A DNA stretch of 55,766 bases from Peribacillus muralis (GCF_001439925.1 NZ_LMBV01000027.1:1-55766), one strand, 5' to 3'; positions 26,117 through 35,848 are shown, counted from the stretch's first letter. Made by a program: numbers and translations. The notes: generated by a model from the sequence alone, not told the origin.

Positions 26117-27199
26117 ATGAAGATAGTGAGTTTACAAGTTTCAGTGGAAGCATATCCGCTTGTAAAGCCATTCAAGACGGCGTTGCGGACAGCAACGGAA
26201 ATTGAACATATATTGGTTTCGGTATTGCTGGAAGATGGAACGGAAGGCCTGGGAGGGGCGGCTCCGACTGTTGCCATCACCGGTGATTCGACTGGCGGGA
26301 TCGTCACCATCATTGAAGAAGTCATCGCGCCAAACTTGATCGGCCGCGACATTGAGAATATCAATGCGTTGTCTCGATTAATCCAACAAACTTGCGTAGG
26401 CAATACAAGTGCAAAAGCTGCAGTGGAGATCGCCTTGTATGATGCAGTCAGTAAAAGGTGGCAGCTCCCGTTGTTTCAATATCTTGGCGGTGAATCAAAT
26501 ACTTTGAAAAACGATATGACCATCAGTCTAGATGAACCTGAGGCAATGGTAAAGGCCGCATTACCTATTATTCAAAATGGTTTTTCCACGTTGAAGATAA
26601 AGCTGGGGAAAGATTGGCGGAGTGATGTGGATCGGGTTTCCCTCATTCGTGCTGCTGTTGGCGAACACGTCAGTATCAGGATTGATGCCAATCAAGGATG
26701 GACATCAAAACAAGCGATTTCCATCATTCATGAATTTGAGGATAGGAAGCTGAATGTTGAGTTGGTGGAACAGCCCGTGCAAGCCCATGATATTGAAGGG
26801 TTAAAAGAAATAAAAAGGAGCGTCAATGTACCGATTATGGCTGACGAAAGTTTGTTTTCGCCGCGCGATGCCTTGAGGCTCCTTAATGAAAAGGCGGTTG
26901 ATCTGCTTAATATTAAATTAATGAAAACAGGAGGCATCCGAAGGGCCCTTCAAATAGCTGATTTGGCGGAAGCAGCCGGAGTCGAATGCATGATTGGCAG
27001 CATGATGGAGGCACAGGTAAGTGTAGCGGCCGCAGCTCATTTGGCAATCGCCCATCCTAATATCACAAAAATCGACTTAGATGCACCATTATGGATTAAG
27101 AATGAGCCTTTTGAAGGAATTCAATTCATCAACGATCAAATCATCATTGCCGATCGACCTGGACTTGGAATTAAGAGGAACCCCTCTTTCATTCAATAA
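26117..27199 (+). CDS. ykfB: L-Ala-D/L-Glu epimerase YkfB
   Basis: A dipeptide epimerase of 360 residues in the enolase superfamily, converting L-Ala-D-Glu from peptidoglycan into L-Ala-L-Glu. The N-terminal capping domain (about 1-120) is followed by a TIM barrel. The catalytic lysine lies in LKIKLGKDW. Metal ligands lie in RIDANQGW, ELVEQPV and MADESLF, and the second lysine in LLNIKLMKTGGI. The start is ATG 26117 with GGAATG upstream; the longer ORF from 25976 overlaps the preceding terminator. ykfC follows 24 bases downstream, as in the B. subtilis ykfABCD muropeptide operon. Confidence 0.92.
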   Translation: MKIVSLQVSVEAYPLVKPFKTALRTATEIEHILVSVLLEDGTEGLGGAAPTVAITGDSTGGIVTIIEEVIAPNLIGRDIENINALSRLIQQTCVGNTSAKAAVEIALYDAVSKRWQLPLFQYLGGESNTLKNDMTISLDEPEAMVKAALPIIQNGFSTLKIKLGKDWRSDVDRVSLIRAAVGEHVSIRIDANQGWTSKQAISIIHEFEDRKLNVELVEQPVQAHDIEGLKEIKRSVNVPIMADESLFSPRDALRLLNEKAVDLLNIKLMKTGGIRRALQIADLAEAAGVECMIGSMMEAQVSVAAAAHLAIAHPNITKIDLDAPLWIKNEPFEGIQFINDQIIIADRPGLGIKRNPSFIQ

Positions 27200-27223
27200 T
27201 ATATTTTTGGGAGGATGATCATT

Positions 27224-28234
27224 TTGATTAGAACTAAAGACGTTACCCTTTTAATCTTATCTTTCTTTACCCTAGGTCTTTTCGTATTCAATCCCCATGA
27301 TGCTAGTGCAAGAGAGAAGGAGAAAACCGCTTATGTTGATGTAGCTGTCGCAACCCTTTGGACCGAACCGGGACTATTAAGGGATATAGATGCGCCTTCG
27401 GCATCGAATCCCGTGCAATTGGAAGACTGGCTTGATGCGATGAATTATGAAGACAAATTATGGCTTGTCGGCAATCTGGAAACACAAGCCTTGTACGGCT
27501 CGAAAGTGACCATCATTGAAGAGCGGGGTGAATGGGTAAAAGTAGCCGTTGCCGATCAGCCGACACCTCGTAATGAGGCAGGATATCCAGGTTGGATGCC
27601 AAAGGACCAATTAACGAATGCCAGAACCTTCGAGAAGCAGTATAAAAGGGGATTTGCCCTTGTAAACGCACCAAAGGCTTGGCTTTATAAAGATTCGAAT
27701 CATCGGTCGAAATTCATGGAAGTCAGCTTCGATACCCGCCTCCCGCTGTTACAGGTGAAAAAGGATAAAGTAAAGGTGATGACACCAGGTGATGGAGTGA
27801 AATGGATGAATAAGAAAGACGTTTCACTCCATAAAGAGGAGAGTCGAATACCGTACCCTACAGGTGATGACATTGTACAATCCGGTAAGGCATTTCTAGG
27901 ACTGCCTTACCTATGGGCAGGAATGTCCGGGTTTGGCTACGATTGCTCCGGCTTTACTTATACCATGTATCATGCCAATGGTATAACGATTCCTAGGGAC
28001 TCTTCAATTCAAGCACAACATGGAATAAAGGTAGAACGAGAGAACCTCAAACCAGGCGACTTACTATTTTTTGCCCATGATAATGGGAAAGGGAAGGTCC
28101 ATCATGTCGGAATGTATATCGGTGATGATAAAATGATCCACTCACCAAACAGCTCTACCCATGTAAGAATAGATGAAATAAATACATCAGGTTATGGTGA
28201 GGAATATGCAGGAGCAAAAAGGTATATTGATTGA
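27224..28234 (+). CDS. ykfC: NlpC/P60 gamma-D-Glu-diamino acid endopeptidase YkfC
   Basis: A protein of 336 residues. A cleavable signal-like N-terminus (about 1-26, ending NPHDASA) is followed by bacterial SH3-like domains (about 30-200) and a C-terminal NlpC/P60 domain. The catalytic cysteine is in YDCSGFTYTMY and the histidine in VHHVGMYIGDD. YkfC-type enzymes cut gamma-D-Glu-diamino acid bonds in peptides with a free N-terminal L-Ala. The start is TTG 27224, nine bases after GGAGG; the ATG at 27215 is too close. It forms a pair with ykfB. The signal peptide suggests an extracytoplasmic step, whereas ykfB acts inside. Confidence 0.9.
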   Translation: MIRTKDVTLLILSFFTLGLFVFNPHDASAREKEKTAYVDVAVATLWTEPGLLRDIDAPSASNPVQLEDWLDAMNYEDKLWLVGNLETQALYGSKVTIIEERGEWVKVAVADQPTPRNEAGYPGWMPKDQLTNARTFEKQYKRGFALVNAPKAWLYKDSNHRSKFMEVSFDTRLPLLQVKKDKVKVMTPGDGVKWMNKKDVSLHKEESRIPYPTGDDIVQSGKAFLGLPYLWAGMSGFGYDCSGFTYTMYHANGITIPRDSSIQAQHGIKVERENLKPGDLLFFAHDNGKGKVHHVGMYIGDDKMIHSPNSSTHVRIDEINTSGYGEEYAGAKRYID

Positions 28235-28526
28235 TTTTGCCTGACCTAAGGCGTGCTTTTTCTCTCCACTTCGAAATCCGTTCTACTCGTTCACGGACAG
28301 AATCGATAAACAAGGCTTCATGTTTGCTCTGAATCGAATCGAATTGTCGGCAGGCACTTTTTTGTAAACCAACATGCAAGGAGAAAGCATTAGATCGTGA
28401 TCTAAGATGCAAGGCGTTGATTGAATTCGAAGTAGCTGGAAAACATTCATTTAATTATAGTAAGGTAAAATATGGTATAATTGATATTGGATTATTCAAT
28501 ATATTGAAAAAAGGGGGTTTTAAACG

Positions 28527-30326
28527 ATGATCACTTTTCCAAAACCTGATGTTGAGCAGTTTTTACGAACATTTTCGATCGGCGATTTTATAGTAAGACC
28601 GGATGAAAAACAGCTGGTTTTCAGTACGAACTTGAGCGGTAAGTATAATTTGTGGGGAATGGATTTACCAAACTCATTTCCATATCCGCTTACATCCATT
28701 GATCAAAGCTGCCAAGAACTATTATTTGATAAGCAAGGCCGGTTCATCATTGCTGGTTTTGATCAAGACGGGAATGAAAACACCCAGTTTTATGGGATTC
28801 CCTTGAAAGGCGGAGCGATGAAGGCGATTGTCCATCATGAAAACACGCGAAATTTCATGCCGATTTTATCAAATGACAGCCAAAGGCTGTATTACACGAC
28901 GTCGAGAGGAAACCCGTCCTTTCTAAATTCCTATTGCTTAGACTTAGAATCAGGACAGGAAACGCAAATTCTCGAGGGGGAAGATGCGGCAACCTATATC
29001 ATCGGTTTCAGTCCCGATGAAAAAACCTATCTTTACCACAAACACTATGCAAATACATATTCCCTTCTCTATGCGAAGTGTGGAAGCAAGGATATGTTGC
29101 TTACTCCTCCATCTGAGAAACAACATACAGTCACCCATGGTGTTTTCGTCTCGGATTCATTGGTATATTTATTGACGGATTATGATTCCGATTTTACTTA
29201 TTTGGCCTCTTTCAATCTAGAAACTAACCAATTTACGAAGATAAAAGAATTGGAAAATGAAAGTTTTACGATGCTTAAATATAATGAGGAGCTACAGCTG
29301 TTATTGGTTGCGAGCGAGAAAGGTGTAGTCGATCATTTATACGAGCTTGATCTGCAAAATGGCAATTGGAGCAACATCCCTATTCCGTGCAGTGTCATTG
29401 TAAAACTTGAGGTGGCAAAATCAGGTGCACTCTACTTATCTGGAATGAGCGCAACCAAGCCACATAATATTTATAAAAAAACGGGTGATGAGTGGGTATC
29501 ATTAACTAAGTATACAGTGCCAGGTGTCGATTCCAATGAATTGGTTGAACCGGACATTATCAAGTACCGTACGTTTGATAACTTGGAGATCGAATCGTTA
29601 TTTTTTCGGGCAAAAAAGGAAAATGATAATGGTGAAGTCATTTTCTGGCCTCATGGCGGGCCTCAAGCAGCCGAACGTGAATTTTTCAGAGCCTCTTTTC
29701 AGTTTTTCCTGAATAACGGATATAGTATTTTTGCACCGAACTTCCGCGGTTCGACTGGTTATGGCTTGGAATTCATGAAAATGGTAGAAGGTGATTGGGG
29801 AAATGGACCACGCATGGATAATGTAGCTGGCCTCGATTGGCTGATCGAGCAAGGTTATGCACAAAAAGGGAACATACTATTGATGGGCGGAAGCTTTGGC
29901 GGGTATATGGCCCTGCTGTTACATGGCCGTCATGCCGATTATTTTAAGGCGGTAGTCGATATTTTTGGACCCTCCAATCTATTTTCATTCATCAATTCCG
30001 TTCCTGAAGACTGGAAGCCAGTCATGGATCAGTGGGTAGGAAATCCGGAAAAAGATCGGGAGAAATTAATCGAGTACTCGCCTATCACTTACTTGGATTC
30101 CATGAATAAGCCCATGCTTGTCATCCAGGGAGCAAATGATCCGCGTGTCGTCAAAGAGGAATCGGATCAAATCGTGAAAGCTTTGAAGGAAAAAGGAAGA
30201 TCTGTTGAGTATATGCTTCTGGAAGATGAAGGACATGGATTTTCAAAAAAAGAAAATGAAATTGCCGTCTATCAAAAAATACTTTCGTTCTTAAACCAAT
30301 TCACAGGAGTTACGGAGAACGTTTAA
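28527..30326 (+). CDS. S9-family prolyl oligopeptidase-type peptidase
   Basis: A protein of 599 residues. An N-terminal seven-bladed propeller-like region (about 1-340, with repeated strand patterns) is followed by an alpha/beta hydrolase domain. The nucleophile is in GGSFGGYMALL (about 455), the aspartate in QGANDPRV (about 537) and the histidine in DEGHGF (about 570). This is the acylaminoacyl-peptidase/YuxL group, which degrades short or blocked peptides in the cytosol. GGGGG lies upstream of ATG 28527, with a TATAAT at 28477-28482. Being downstream of ykfBC, it may finish peptide breakdown, but it has its own promoter. Confidence 0.9.
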   Translation: MITFPKPDVEQFLRTFSIGDFIVRPDEKQLVFSTNLSGKYNLWGMDLPNSFPYPLTSIDQSCQELLFDKQGRFIIAGFDQDGNENTQFYGIPLKGGAMKAIVHHENTRNFMPILSNDSQRLYYTTSRGNPSFLNSYCLDLESGQETQILEGEDAATYIIGFSPDEKTYLYHKHYANTYSLLYAKCGSKDMLLTPPSEKQHTVTHGVFVSDSLVYLLTDYDSDFTYLASFNLETNQFTKIKELENESFTMLKYNEELQLLLVASEKGVVDHLYELDLQNGNWSNIPIPCSVIVKLEVAKSGALYLSGMSATKPHNIYKKTGDEWVSLTKYTVPGVDSNELVEPDIIKYRTFDNLEIESLFFRAKKENDNGEVIFWPHGGPQAAEREFFRASFQFFLNNGYSIFAPNFRGSTGYGLEFMKMVEGDWGNGPRMDNVAGLDWLIEQGYAQKGNILLMGGSFGGYMALLLHGRHADYFKAVVDIFGPSNLFSFINSVPEDWKPVMDQWVGNPEKDREKLIEYSPITYLDSMNKPMLVIQGANDPRVVKEESDQIVKALKEKGRSVEYMLLEDEGHGFSKKENEIAVYQKILSFLNQFTGVTENV

Positions 30327-30346
30327 GCAAAGCTAGATTGAAAGCG

Positions 30347-30388
30347 AAAAACCCTGCCACATCACGGATGATGAATGGCAGGGTTTTT
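30347..30388. terminator. Bidirectional terminator
   Basis: AAAAACCCTGCCA (30347-30359) pairs with TGGCAGGGTTTTT (30376-30388), so both orientations end in T runs. It serves the S9 peptidase gene and the convergent antiporter gene. Confidence 0.85.
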
Positions 30389-30423
30389 CTTATCGAACCT
30401 CATGATGCTTTTTTCTTATATAA

Positions 30424-32490
30424 TCAATTTTGCATCATGATCATTTCATCATAGATCAGGTTTTGTCTAAGCTCAGTTGCTGTTTTGGAGGATATTCGGT
30501 CATCTTCCACCATTTGCTGAATGATATCCCGTTCGATTTGCATCGCGTTCAACTGAAAATGACTTACCATTTCTTGTAAACGGTTTGTTTCCTTTTCAGT
30601 TAATGTTGGAAATGGATTCAAGTACCGGTTATATCTTTGGATGACAAGCATCACTTCATGGCGATTTTCTGGCTCAGTTTGTTGTTTGATCAATGAAATG
30701 GCGGCCTTGGCTGCTTCTTTTTGCGCTTGACGGAATTCCTGAATCAGGTCCGCGTTATTATCGAGGGATTTCTCTAATTTTGCTTCCCATTTTTTATCCC
30801 ATTTGACATTTAGTTTTTTCTTGAAAAGGATGGCCTGCACGGAAAGCCAAACTCTTTGCAGAAATGATTTTTGCACGTAATTCAACGTTCTTGAAATATA
30901 AACTTTATATAGTTCGAAGGCCGTTTCCGATATAGCTCCTTTTTCGACTAATCCAGAAACGACTTTCAATTCGGTATTCGCCCCTAGCTTGACTAAATCC
31001 TGTATCGTCTTATTATCCGGTCTATCCGTAATGCCTCGCTCCAAATCGATCAGTTGTTCATTCAATTCATCCATCACTTGATAAACGGCTTTCTGATTAT
31101 CGCTGTTGGCCTCTTTGCTCAACTGATGAATCGTTTTGTTCAACACGATTTTATAAGCTTCATCCAAGGTTAGCCGTTCATCTATTGATTCAGCTGGTGC
31201 CTTTACAAGCATCGGCAAGATGACTGTTGCCAATAGGACGCTTAACAAAATGACACATGCTGCGATAAACAAAACTGTATTGCGCATCGGAAATGAAGTG
31301 TCATCCGGCATGAAATAAGGGATGGATAAAGCGGTAGCCAAGGTTATGGTTCCGTGGATGCCGCCAACTGATGTCAAGAGTGCATACCGTGTTCTAGTTA
31401 CATTTTTATCATCGCTGACTTTGTTATCTTCCCTATGAATCCGGGACATAATGAATTGTTCCAATGGATTGACCCTATTCTTGGTGAACGTATCATGCAA
31501 GATGTATACCCAAATAAAACGGATCACCAATAATAACAGAACGATCAAGACACTTATTCCGAAAAGGGAACCTCTATTTAAGTTGGACTCGATTTCCCGA
31601 TAGACGCTCGGCAACATGAATCCTAATAATGTAAACACAAGCCCATTCAATAAATATCCTAGTACCGACCATGTATTCGTTGAGACAATTTGCAATTTCG
31701 TTGTTGTATTTTGAAGTCGATCCCGCTCGATGCCATGAATGACACCTGCGGATACTACCGCTAATATACCGGAAACATGGAATTCTTCAGCGGCCATATA
31801 AATGGCAAAAGGGGTAATGACCTCCATCACGATGGACATGGGGATTTCTTCAAGCCCTTGAACCCGTAAAAACAATCGCAATCTAACGATTAAATAACCC
31901 AAAAGAAGACCGATGAAGATCCCGCCAATGGCGACAAAGATAAAATTGAGCGAAGCATCTTTTACGGAAAATACACCTGTTAACGCAGCTGCCATGGCCA
32001 CTTTAAAAGCAACGATTCCTGCGGCATCATTCAAAAGTGATTCACCTTCAAGGATCGGGAGCATATTGCCCGGCAGCTTCAAGCCCTTTGTAATCGATTG
32101 GACTGCTACAGCATCCGTAGGGGTTATCGTTGCCGCTAAAGCAAAAGCGATGGCCATCGGCATATCCGGTATCAGCCAGTGGATAAAAAAACCTCCAGCA
32201 AAAACAGTCACAAAGACTAGCCCAAAAGCCAATAACAGAATAGGCTTACGCAATTCAAGCATTTCTTTACGGGACGTATTTTTTCCTTCGGTAAAGAGGA
32301 GTGGGGCAATGACACAAATCATGAATAATTCCGAATGGAAATCCAAAGATAAGTGAAACGGCAGTAAGGAAAGTACTGCTCCGGCGGATATCTGATAAAT
32401 CGGTAATGGGATACGGGGCCATTTGGCATTCATTATTGTAGCGAGTATTGTAGAAACCAATAAACCGAGCATGGTGATCAAAAATGACAT
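30424..32490 (-). CDS. CPA1-family Na+/H+ antiporter
   Basis: A protein of 688 residues. About 12 membrane helices (1-410) are followed by a long cytosolic helical domain (about 440-688). The cation site motifs are present: ATITPTDAVAVQ near residue 125 and EGESLLNDAAGIV near 150. A full-length CPA1 exchanger with this tail resembles NhaK (YvgP) of B. subtilis, which exports Na+ and K+/Li+ in exchange for H+. ATG 32490 has GGGGG upstream. It is a single gene; regulation is not visible. Confidence 0.9.
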   Translation of the reverse strand: MSFLITMLGLLVSTILATIMNAKWPRIPLPIYQISAGAVLSLLPFHLSLDFHSELFMICVIAPLLFTEGKNTSRKEMLELRKPILLLAFGLVFVTVFAGGFFIHWLIPDMPMAIAFALAATITPTDAVAVQSITKGLKLPGNMLPILEGESLLNDAAGIVAFKVAMAAALTGVFSVKDASLNFIFVAIGGIFIGLLLGYLIVRLRLFLRVQGLEEIPMSIVMEVITPFAIYMAAEEFHVSGILAVVSAGVIHGIERDRLQNTTTKLQIVSTNTWSVLGYLLNGLVFTLLGFMLPSVYREIESNLNRGSLFGISVLIVLLLLVIRFIWVYILHDTFTKNRVNPLEQFIMSRIHREDNKVSDDKNVTRTRYALLTSVGGIHGTITLATALSIPYFMPDDTSFPMRNTVLFIAACVILLSVLLATVILPMLVKAPAESIDERLTLDEAYKIVLNKTIHQLSKEANSDNQKAVYQVMDELNEQLIDLERGITDRPDNKTIQDLVKLGANTELKVVSGLVEKGAISETAFELYKVYISRTLNYVQKSFLQRVWLSVQAILFKKKLNVKWDKKWEAKLEKSLDNNADLIQEFRQAQKEAAKAAISLIKQQTEPENRHEVMLVIQRYNRYLNPFPTLTEKETNRLQEMVSHFQLNAMQIERDIIQQMVEDDRISSKTATELRQNLIYDEMIMMQN

Positions 32491-32778
32491 AAAATCCCCC
32501 TATCTAAATGTTAGTCAGGCTGCAACTGATCCATTTATGAAAGGAATAAAACAGGGGTGCTTAAGGTGGATGATCATTCCTCTAAAAATCAACCCCTACT
32601 TCATACGTGTTGAAATATTTTCAGCATCGACCTTCGTGTAAATAGACATATGCTCTTAACATACCCGCGCATGGATACGTTAATCCTATCAGGGCAAATT
32701 TTTATGAATTGTGCAAAGCGGATCGTGCTATTATCGGGGTAAGAGGAGCCTTATAACAAAGATAGTTTCATTTGTTTC

Positions 32779-32823
32779 AAGGAGGGTAGCCACTTGATTC
32801 CATCTTTATTAGCCTCCTCGTAG
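32779..32823 (+). other. SD-led 9-codon ORF with SD-complementary 3' end
   Basis: AAGGAGG (32779-32785) is followed by a TTG (32794) opening a nine-codon ORF (MIPSLLASS, stop 32821-32823). Its own sequence CCTCCT (32813-32818) can pair back on the SD. It lies about 220 bases upstream of the metallo-hydrolase gene. It could be a leader or a chance pattern. No other feature is supported in 32491-33043. Confidence 0.25.
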
Positions 32824-33043
32824 TCTTGTCTGTTATTCGTTGTCCATGTCCATATGAGGCATAAACGCCCTTTTACATTCCGAGGACTAAATCGATGCGG
32901 CCAGATTTTTTGCGTAGCGTAAAATGTAAAAGTTGGATAGAGGAAGTACAGGGAATTTGTCGAATTGATATATTTAGTGATTTTATACGTACTCGCTTTA
33001 AAAAAGTGATATTGAAAGCTACAACGGGAGGGGGAAGTTGTAC

Positions 33044-33982
33044 TTGCTGAATGAATTGAAAGTTACTCAAATTACCATTCCTTTGCCTTTTAGGCTGGAC
33101 CATGTTCATTGTTTCCTAGCAGAAGGTGAAAAAGGGTGGACAATCATTGATACGGGATTAAATAATGACACGACCAGGGGAATATGGAATCCAATTATTG
33201 AAAAACATGCTATTAAAAATATTATCATCACCCACTATCACCCAGACCATTTTGGGTATGCAGGAGTCTTGCAACAATTAACTGGTGCAGATGTTTGGAT
33301 GACACAAGTCGATGAACAAGCGGGAAAAACGTATTGGGAAGCAGATTCGCTTAATCTCCTTAAAAAGAATTATAATGCATGTGGATTGGAGGACGACATA
33401 GCCACGGCCTTATCCAGTGACGAAAGCAGCTTTATGCCACAAGTAAAACCATATCCTACGGTCAACCATCACCTTGAAGAAGGGATGCACCTGCGATTTG
33501 GCAAATGCGAATATGAAGTGATTTTCACGCCTGGGCACTCTGATGGCCTAATATCGCTATATAACAAGGAAAATAGTGTTCTGTTCTCAACTGATCATAT
33601 ATTGCCAAAAATCTCTCCTAATATATCTTACTGGTTTAAAGGCTTCAGTAACCCATTGGAAGAGTTTTTTACATCTTTGAAAAAAATACAAAAGTTGGAC
33701 GTTGAATATGTCATCCCATCTCATGGAAAACCGTTTCAAAATGCGAACCAACGAATTACTGAATTATTGGATCACCATCAGGACCGTTTGCAAGTCATTC
33801 ATGAAAGAATGAAAGAGCCGATTACAGTAAAAAGAGGATGTCAAATCCTATTTGGAGATCTACCCATTCACGAATCCAGGTTTGCGGTTGGCGAAACGCT
33901 GGCACACCTGGAATACCTCTTTTTGAACGACCAATGCAGAAAATTTACTCGTGATGGCATTTGGTATTATCAAGCCATTTGA
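33044..33982 (+). CDS. MBL-fold metallo-hydrolase
   Basis: A soluble protein of 312 residues. The metallo-beta-lactamase motif THYHPDHFGYAG lies near residue 65, followed by FTPGHSDG, FSTDHIL and IPSHG, supplying the other metal ligands. The C-terminal region (about 235-312) resembles the helical extension of lactonase/thioesterase-like family members. The substrate is unknown; hydrolysis of a thioester or lactone is likely by family. The start is TTG 33044, nine bases after GGAGGGGG; a TTG six bases earlier is too close to the SD. Ends with a terminator at 34018-34044. Confidence 0.85.
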   Translation: MLNELKVTQITIPLPFRLDHVHCFLAEGEKGWTIIDTGLNNDTTRGIWNPIIEKHAIKNIIITHYHPDHFGYAGVLQQLTGADVWMTQVDEQAGKTYWEADSLNLLKKNYNACGLEDDIATALSSDESSFMPQVKPYPTVNHHLEEGMHLRFGKCEYEVIFTPGHSDGLISLYNKENSVLFSTDHILPKISPNISYWFKGFSNPLEEFFTSLKKIQKLDVEYVIPSHGKPFQNANQRITELLDHHQDRLQVIHERMKEPITVKRGCQILFGDLPIHESRFAVGETLAHLEYLFLNDQCRKFTRDGIWYYQAI

Positions 33983-34017
33983 TTTGAGTGATTGAATGAT
34001 GGAAGAAAGCATGTAAA

Positions 34018-34044
34018 CAACTGCCAAGAATTGCAGTTGCTTTT
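34018..34044 (+). terminator. Terminator
   Basis: CAACTGC (34018-34024) pairs with GCAGTTG (34033-34039), followed by CTTTTC. Confidence 0.6.
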
Positions 34045-34218
34045 CATTGACTGGCTTTAATTTGTCCCTTTACTTCATTCAGGATGTCGTCAAATGAAGT
34101 GACAATCCCATATCGTCCTTGTAGCAAATATGCTCAGGGCGAAAATGGATTGGTGAATCCAGACCAGCGGCAGCTGAAATCCGAAACAGTCCCTCTCTGT
34201 TGGTAACAAGAAATCGAC

Positions 34219-34341
34219 TCCACCTGCTAAATGATATGGCGACAGACCGCCTTCCCCTGTATTCATCCATGTGCCTTTTGCTTGAGCCATTCCCTCAGAA
34301 AGCGCAGTAATAGCGTTCTTACCCAAAGAGCCATAGCTCAT
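34219..34341 (-). pseudogene. Remnant of FMN-binding glutamate synthase
   Basis: Forty-one codons translate to a strongly conserved piece of the FMN-binding domain of glutamate synthase-type proteins (MSYGSLGKNAITALS, then GTWMNTGEGGLSPYHLAGG). These residues normally lie in the middle of a protein of 500 residues or more (YerD/GltB type). Nothing recognisable precedes it. The sequence downstream is frameshifted or unrelated, so this is a relic rather than a functional gene. Confidence 0.75.
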
Positions 34342-34425
34342 GGCTGACGTCCTATTTGGTTTGTCTCATTTTAGGGAGCTTTGGCGCTTCCTTTTTTTGT
34401 TATGGAAAATATTATTATTTTCATG

Positions 34426-34454
34426 TTGGTTTAAGAACTAAAATAGTGTATGAT
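34426..34454 (+). promoter_or_regulatory. Promoter of padR-HAAS pair
   Basis: TTGGTT (34426-34431) and TATGAT (34449-34454) with 17-base spacing. Just downstream CATAGTATA occurs twice (34456-34464 and 34482-34490), flanking GTGTATGTCACAT. This is an arrangement expected for autoregulation by the PadR protein. Confidence 0.5.
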
Positions 34455-34506
34455 GCATAGTATAAAGTATGGTGTATGTCACATAGTATAGAGATGAGGT
34501 GATGAG

Positions 34507-34854
34507 ATGAGCACGCTACTGAATTCATTAACAACCGAGCTGCGCAGAGGCACTTTAACATTAGCCGTTCTAAGTCAGCTCAAAACCCCCCAGTACGGGT
34601 ACTCGCTTGTCCAGCGTTTAGAGAAGTCTGGAATTACGATTGACCAAAGCACATTGTATCCATTGCTTCGTCGCCTGGAGAAGCAAGAATTGGTAACAAG
34701 CTCCTGGGATACATCTGAAAGTAGACCACGTAAGTATTATTCATTGAGTGATTATGGGGAAGAAATCTACATTCAATTAAAACAGGAATGGAAAAAAACG
34801 TCTCAAGAGCTATATATATTATTAAAAGGAGAGGAAGAAGATGGAGCTGATTGA
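34507..34854 (+). CDS. PadR-family transcriptional regulator
   Basis: A regulator of 115 residues with the PadR winged helix: LRRGTLTLAVLSQLK, YGYSLVQRLEKSG, STLYPLLRRLEKQELV and a wing with RPRKYYSLSDYG. It has only the short C-terminal helix, as in the small PadR subgroup that controls membrane stress or transport genes. Its 3' end overlaps the next gene by 14 bases, so the two are translationally coupled. Direct repeats at its promoter suggest autorepression. Confidence 0.92.
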   Translation: MSTLLNSLTTELRRGTLTLAVLSQLKTPQYGYSLVQRLEKSGITIDQSTLYPLLRRLEKQELVTSSWDTSESRPRKYYSLSDYGEEIYIQLKQEWKKTSQELYILLKGEEEDGAD

Positions 34855-35833
34855 ACTTTATATTCAGGAAGTGACTCGCAGGCTGCCAGAAAAAAGCCGG
34901 GAGGATATTGCTCTAGAGCTTCATTCTACAATCGAAGATATGCTTCCGAAGGATTATAATGAGCAAGACGTGAAAGAGGTCCTTGTAAAATTAGGAGATC
35001 CGATTACACTGGCAAGCGGGTATAGAGATCGGCCGATGCACCTGATTGGACCCCGTTATTATGATGTATATATCAGTCTATTGAAAATGATTTTTCCAAT
35101 CGCAGCTGTCATATCACTGATTGCCATAATTGGAGATAATGCATTTGGGGAATTTGGTGAGAAAACGGTAATCGAAGGCATTGCCATCATGATCGGGCAA
35201 GGGATAGCGGGCATCGTCAGTACAGGAATCCAAGTATTCTTTTGGTTAACGGTTTTGTTTGCGATTTTTGAACGCTTGGATACTTCAAAAGACCAGTCGC
35301 CTTTAACCAAAGACTTGAAACCATGGACACCGGAAAACCTAAAAGATATTCCGAATATATCAAAGAAAAAAGCGATTCCAAAAGTCGAGATTTTTGCAAG
35401 TTTGTTAGGACTTTCTGTATTCGCTGCCCTTTACTTTAATGCAGCAAACCTATTAGGCGTCTATGAAAACAGAAATGACAGCCTCATTTTCGTGACCCCT
35501 ACATTCAATCAAGGGGTTTTGAATTCCTATTGGCTGCTGGTATCCGGAGTTGTTATCGTAGGTGGGCTGTTGGCGATTTATAAATTATTTTTAAGAAGAT
35601 GGACGATGAAACTAGCATTATTTCATGCCCTCTACCAGCTGTTTTCCACTCTGACTTTCATTGTCATCATCAGTAATCCACATTTATTGAACCCAGAATT
35701 CATTGCATATCAAAAAACACTATTTTCAATCGATGAATGGAGTACCTCGATTTATTGGGGGATCATTTTCATCGCCATCTTTTTTGCCGCCTACGATAGC
35801 TATCAAGGCTTTCGTAAAGCGAAAATTCGCTAA
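34841..35833 (+). CDS. HAAS-domain membrane protein, PadR partner
   Basis: A protein of 330 residues. An N-terminal HAAS-type helical domain (about 1-65, IQEVTRRLPEKSREDIALEL and VKEVLVKLGDP) is followed by about six membrane helices in the remainder. Such proteins are typically encoded directly after a PadR regulator, and the HAAS domain is thought to couple to it. The signal and output are unknown. ATG 34841 lies inside the padR 3' end; GGAGAGGAAG precedes it. A terminator follows the gene. Confidence 0.8.
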   Translation: MELIELYIQEVTRRLPEKSREDIALELHSTIEDMLPKDYNEQDVKEVLVKLGDPITLASGYRDRPMHLIGPRYYDVYISLLKMIFPIAAVISLIAIIGDNAFGEFGEKTVIEGIAIMIGQGIAGIVSTGIQVFFWLTVLFAIFERLDTSKDQSPLTKDLKPWTPENLKDIPNISKKKAIPKVEIFASLLGLSVFAALYFNAANLLGVYENRNDSLIFVTPTFNQGVLNSYWLLVSGVVIVGGLLAIYKLFLRRWTMKLALFHALYQLFSTLTFIVIISNPHLLNPEFIAYQKTLFSIDEWSTSIYWGIIFIAIFFAAYDSYQGFRKAKIR

Positions 35834-35848
35834 GATAGAGCTTCGTTG

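Noticed and set aside
28155..28412. 85-codon minus-strand ORF overlapping the end of ykfC
   Set aside because: Overlaps a conserved NlpC/P60 domain and has no SD; part of it looks protein-like but cannot be assigned.
31913..32356. 147-codon plus-strand ORF inside the antiporter gene
   Set aside because: Antisense of conserved CPA1 helices; no start signal.
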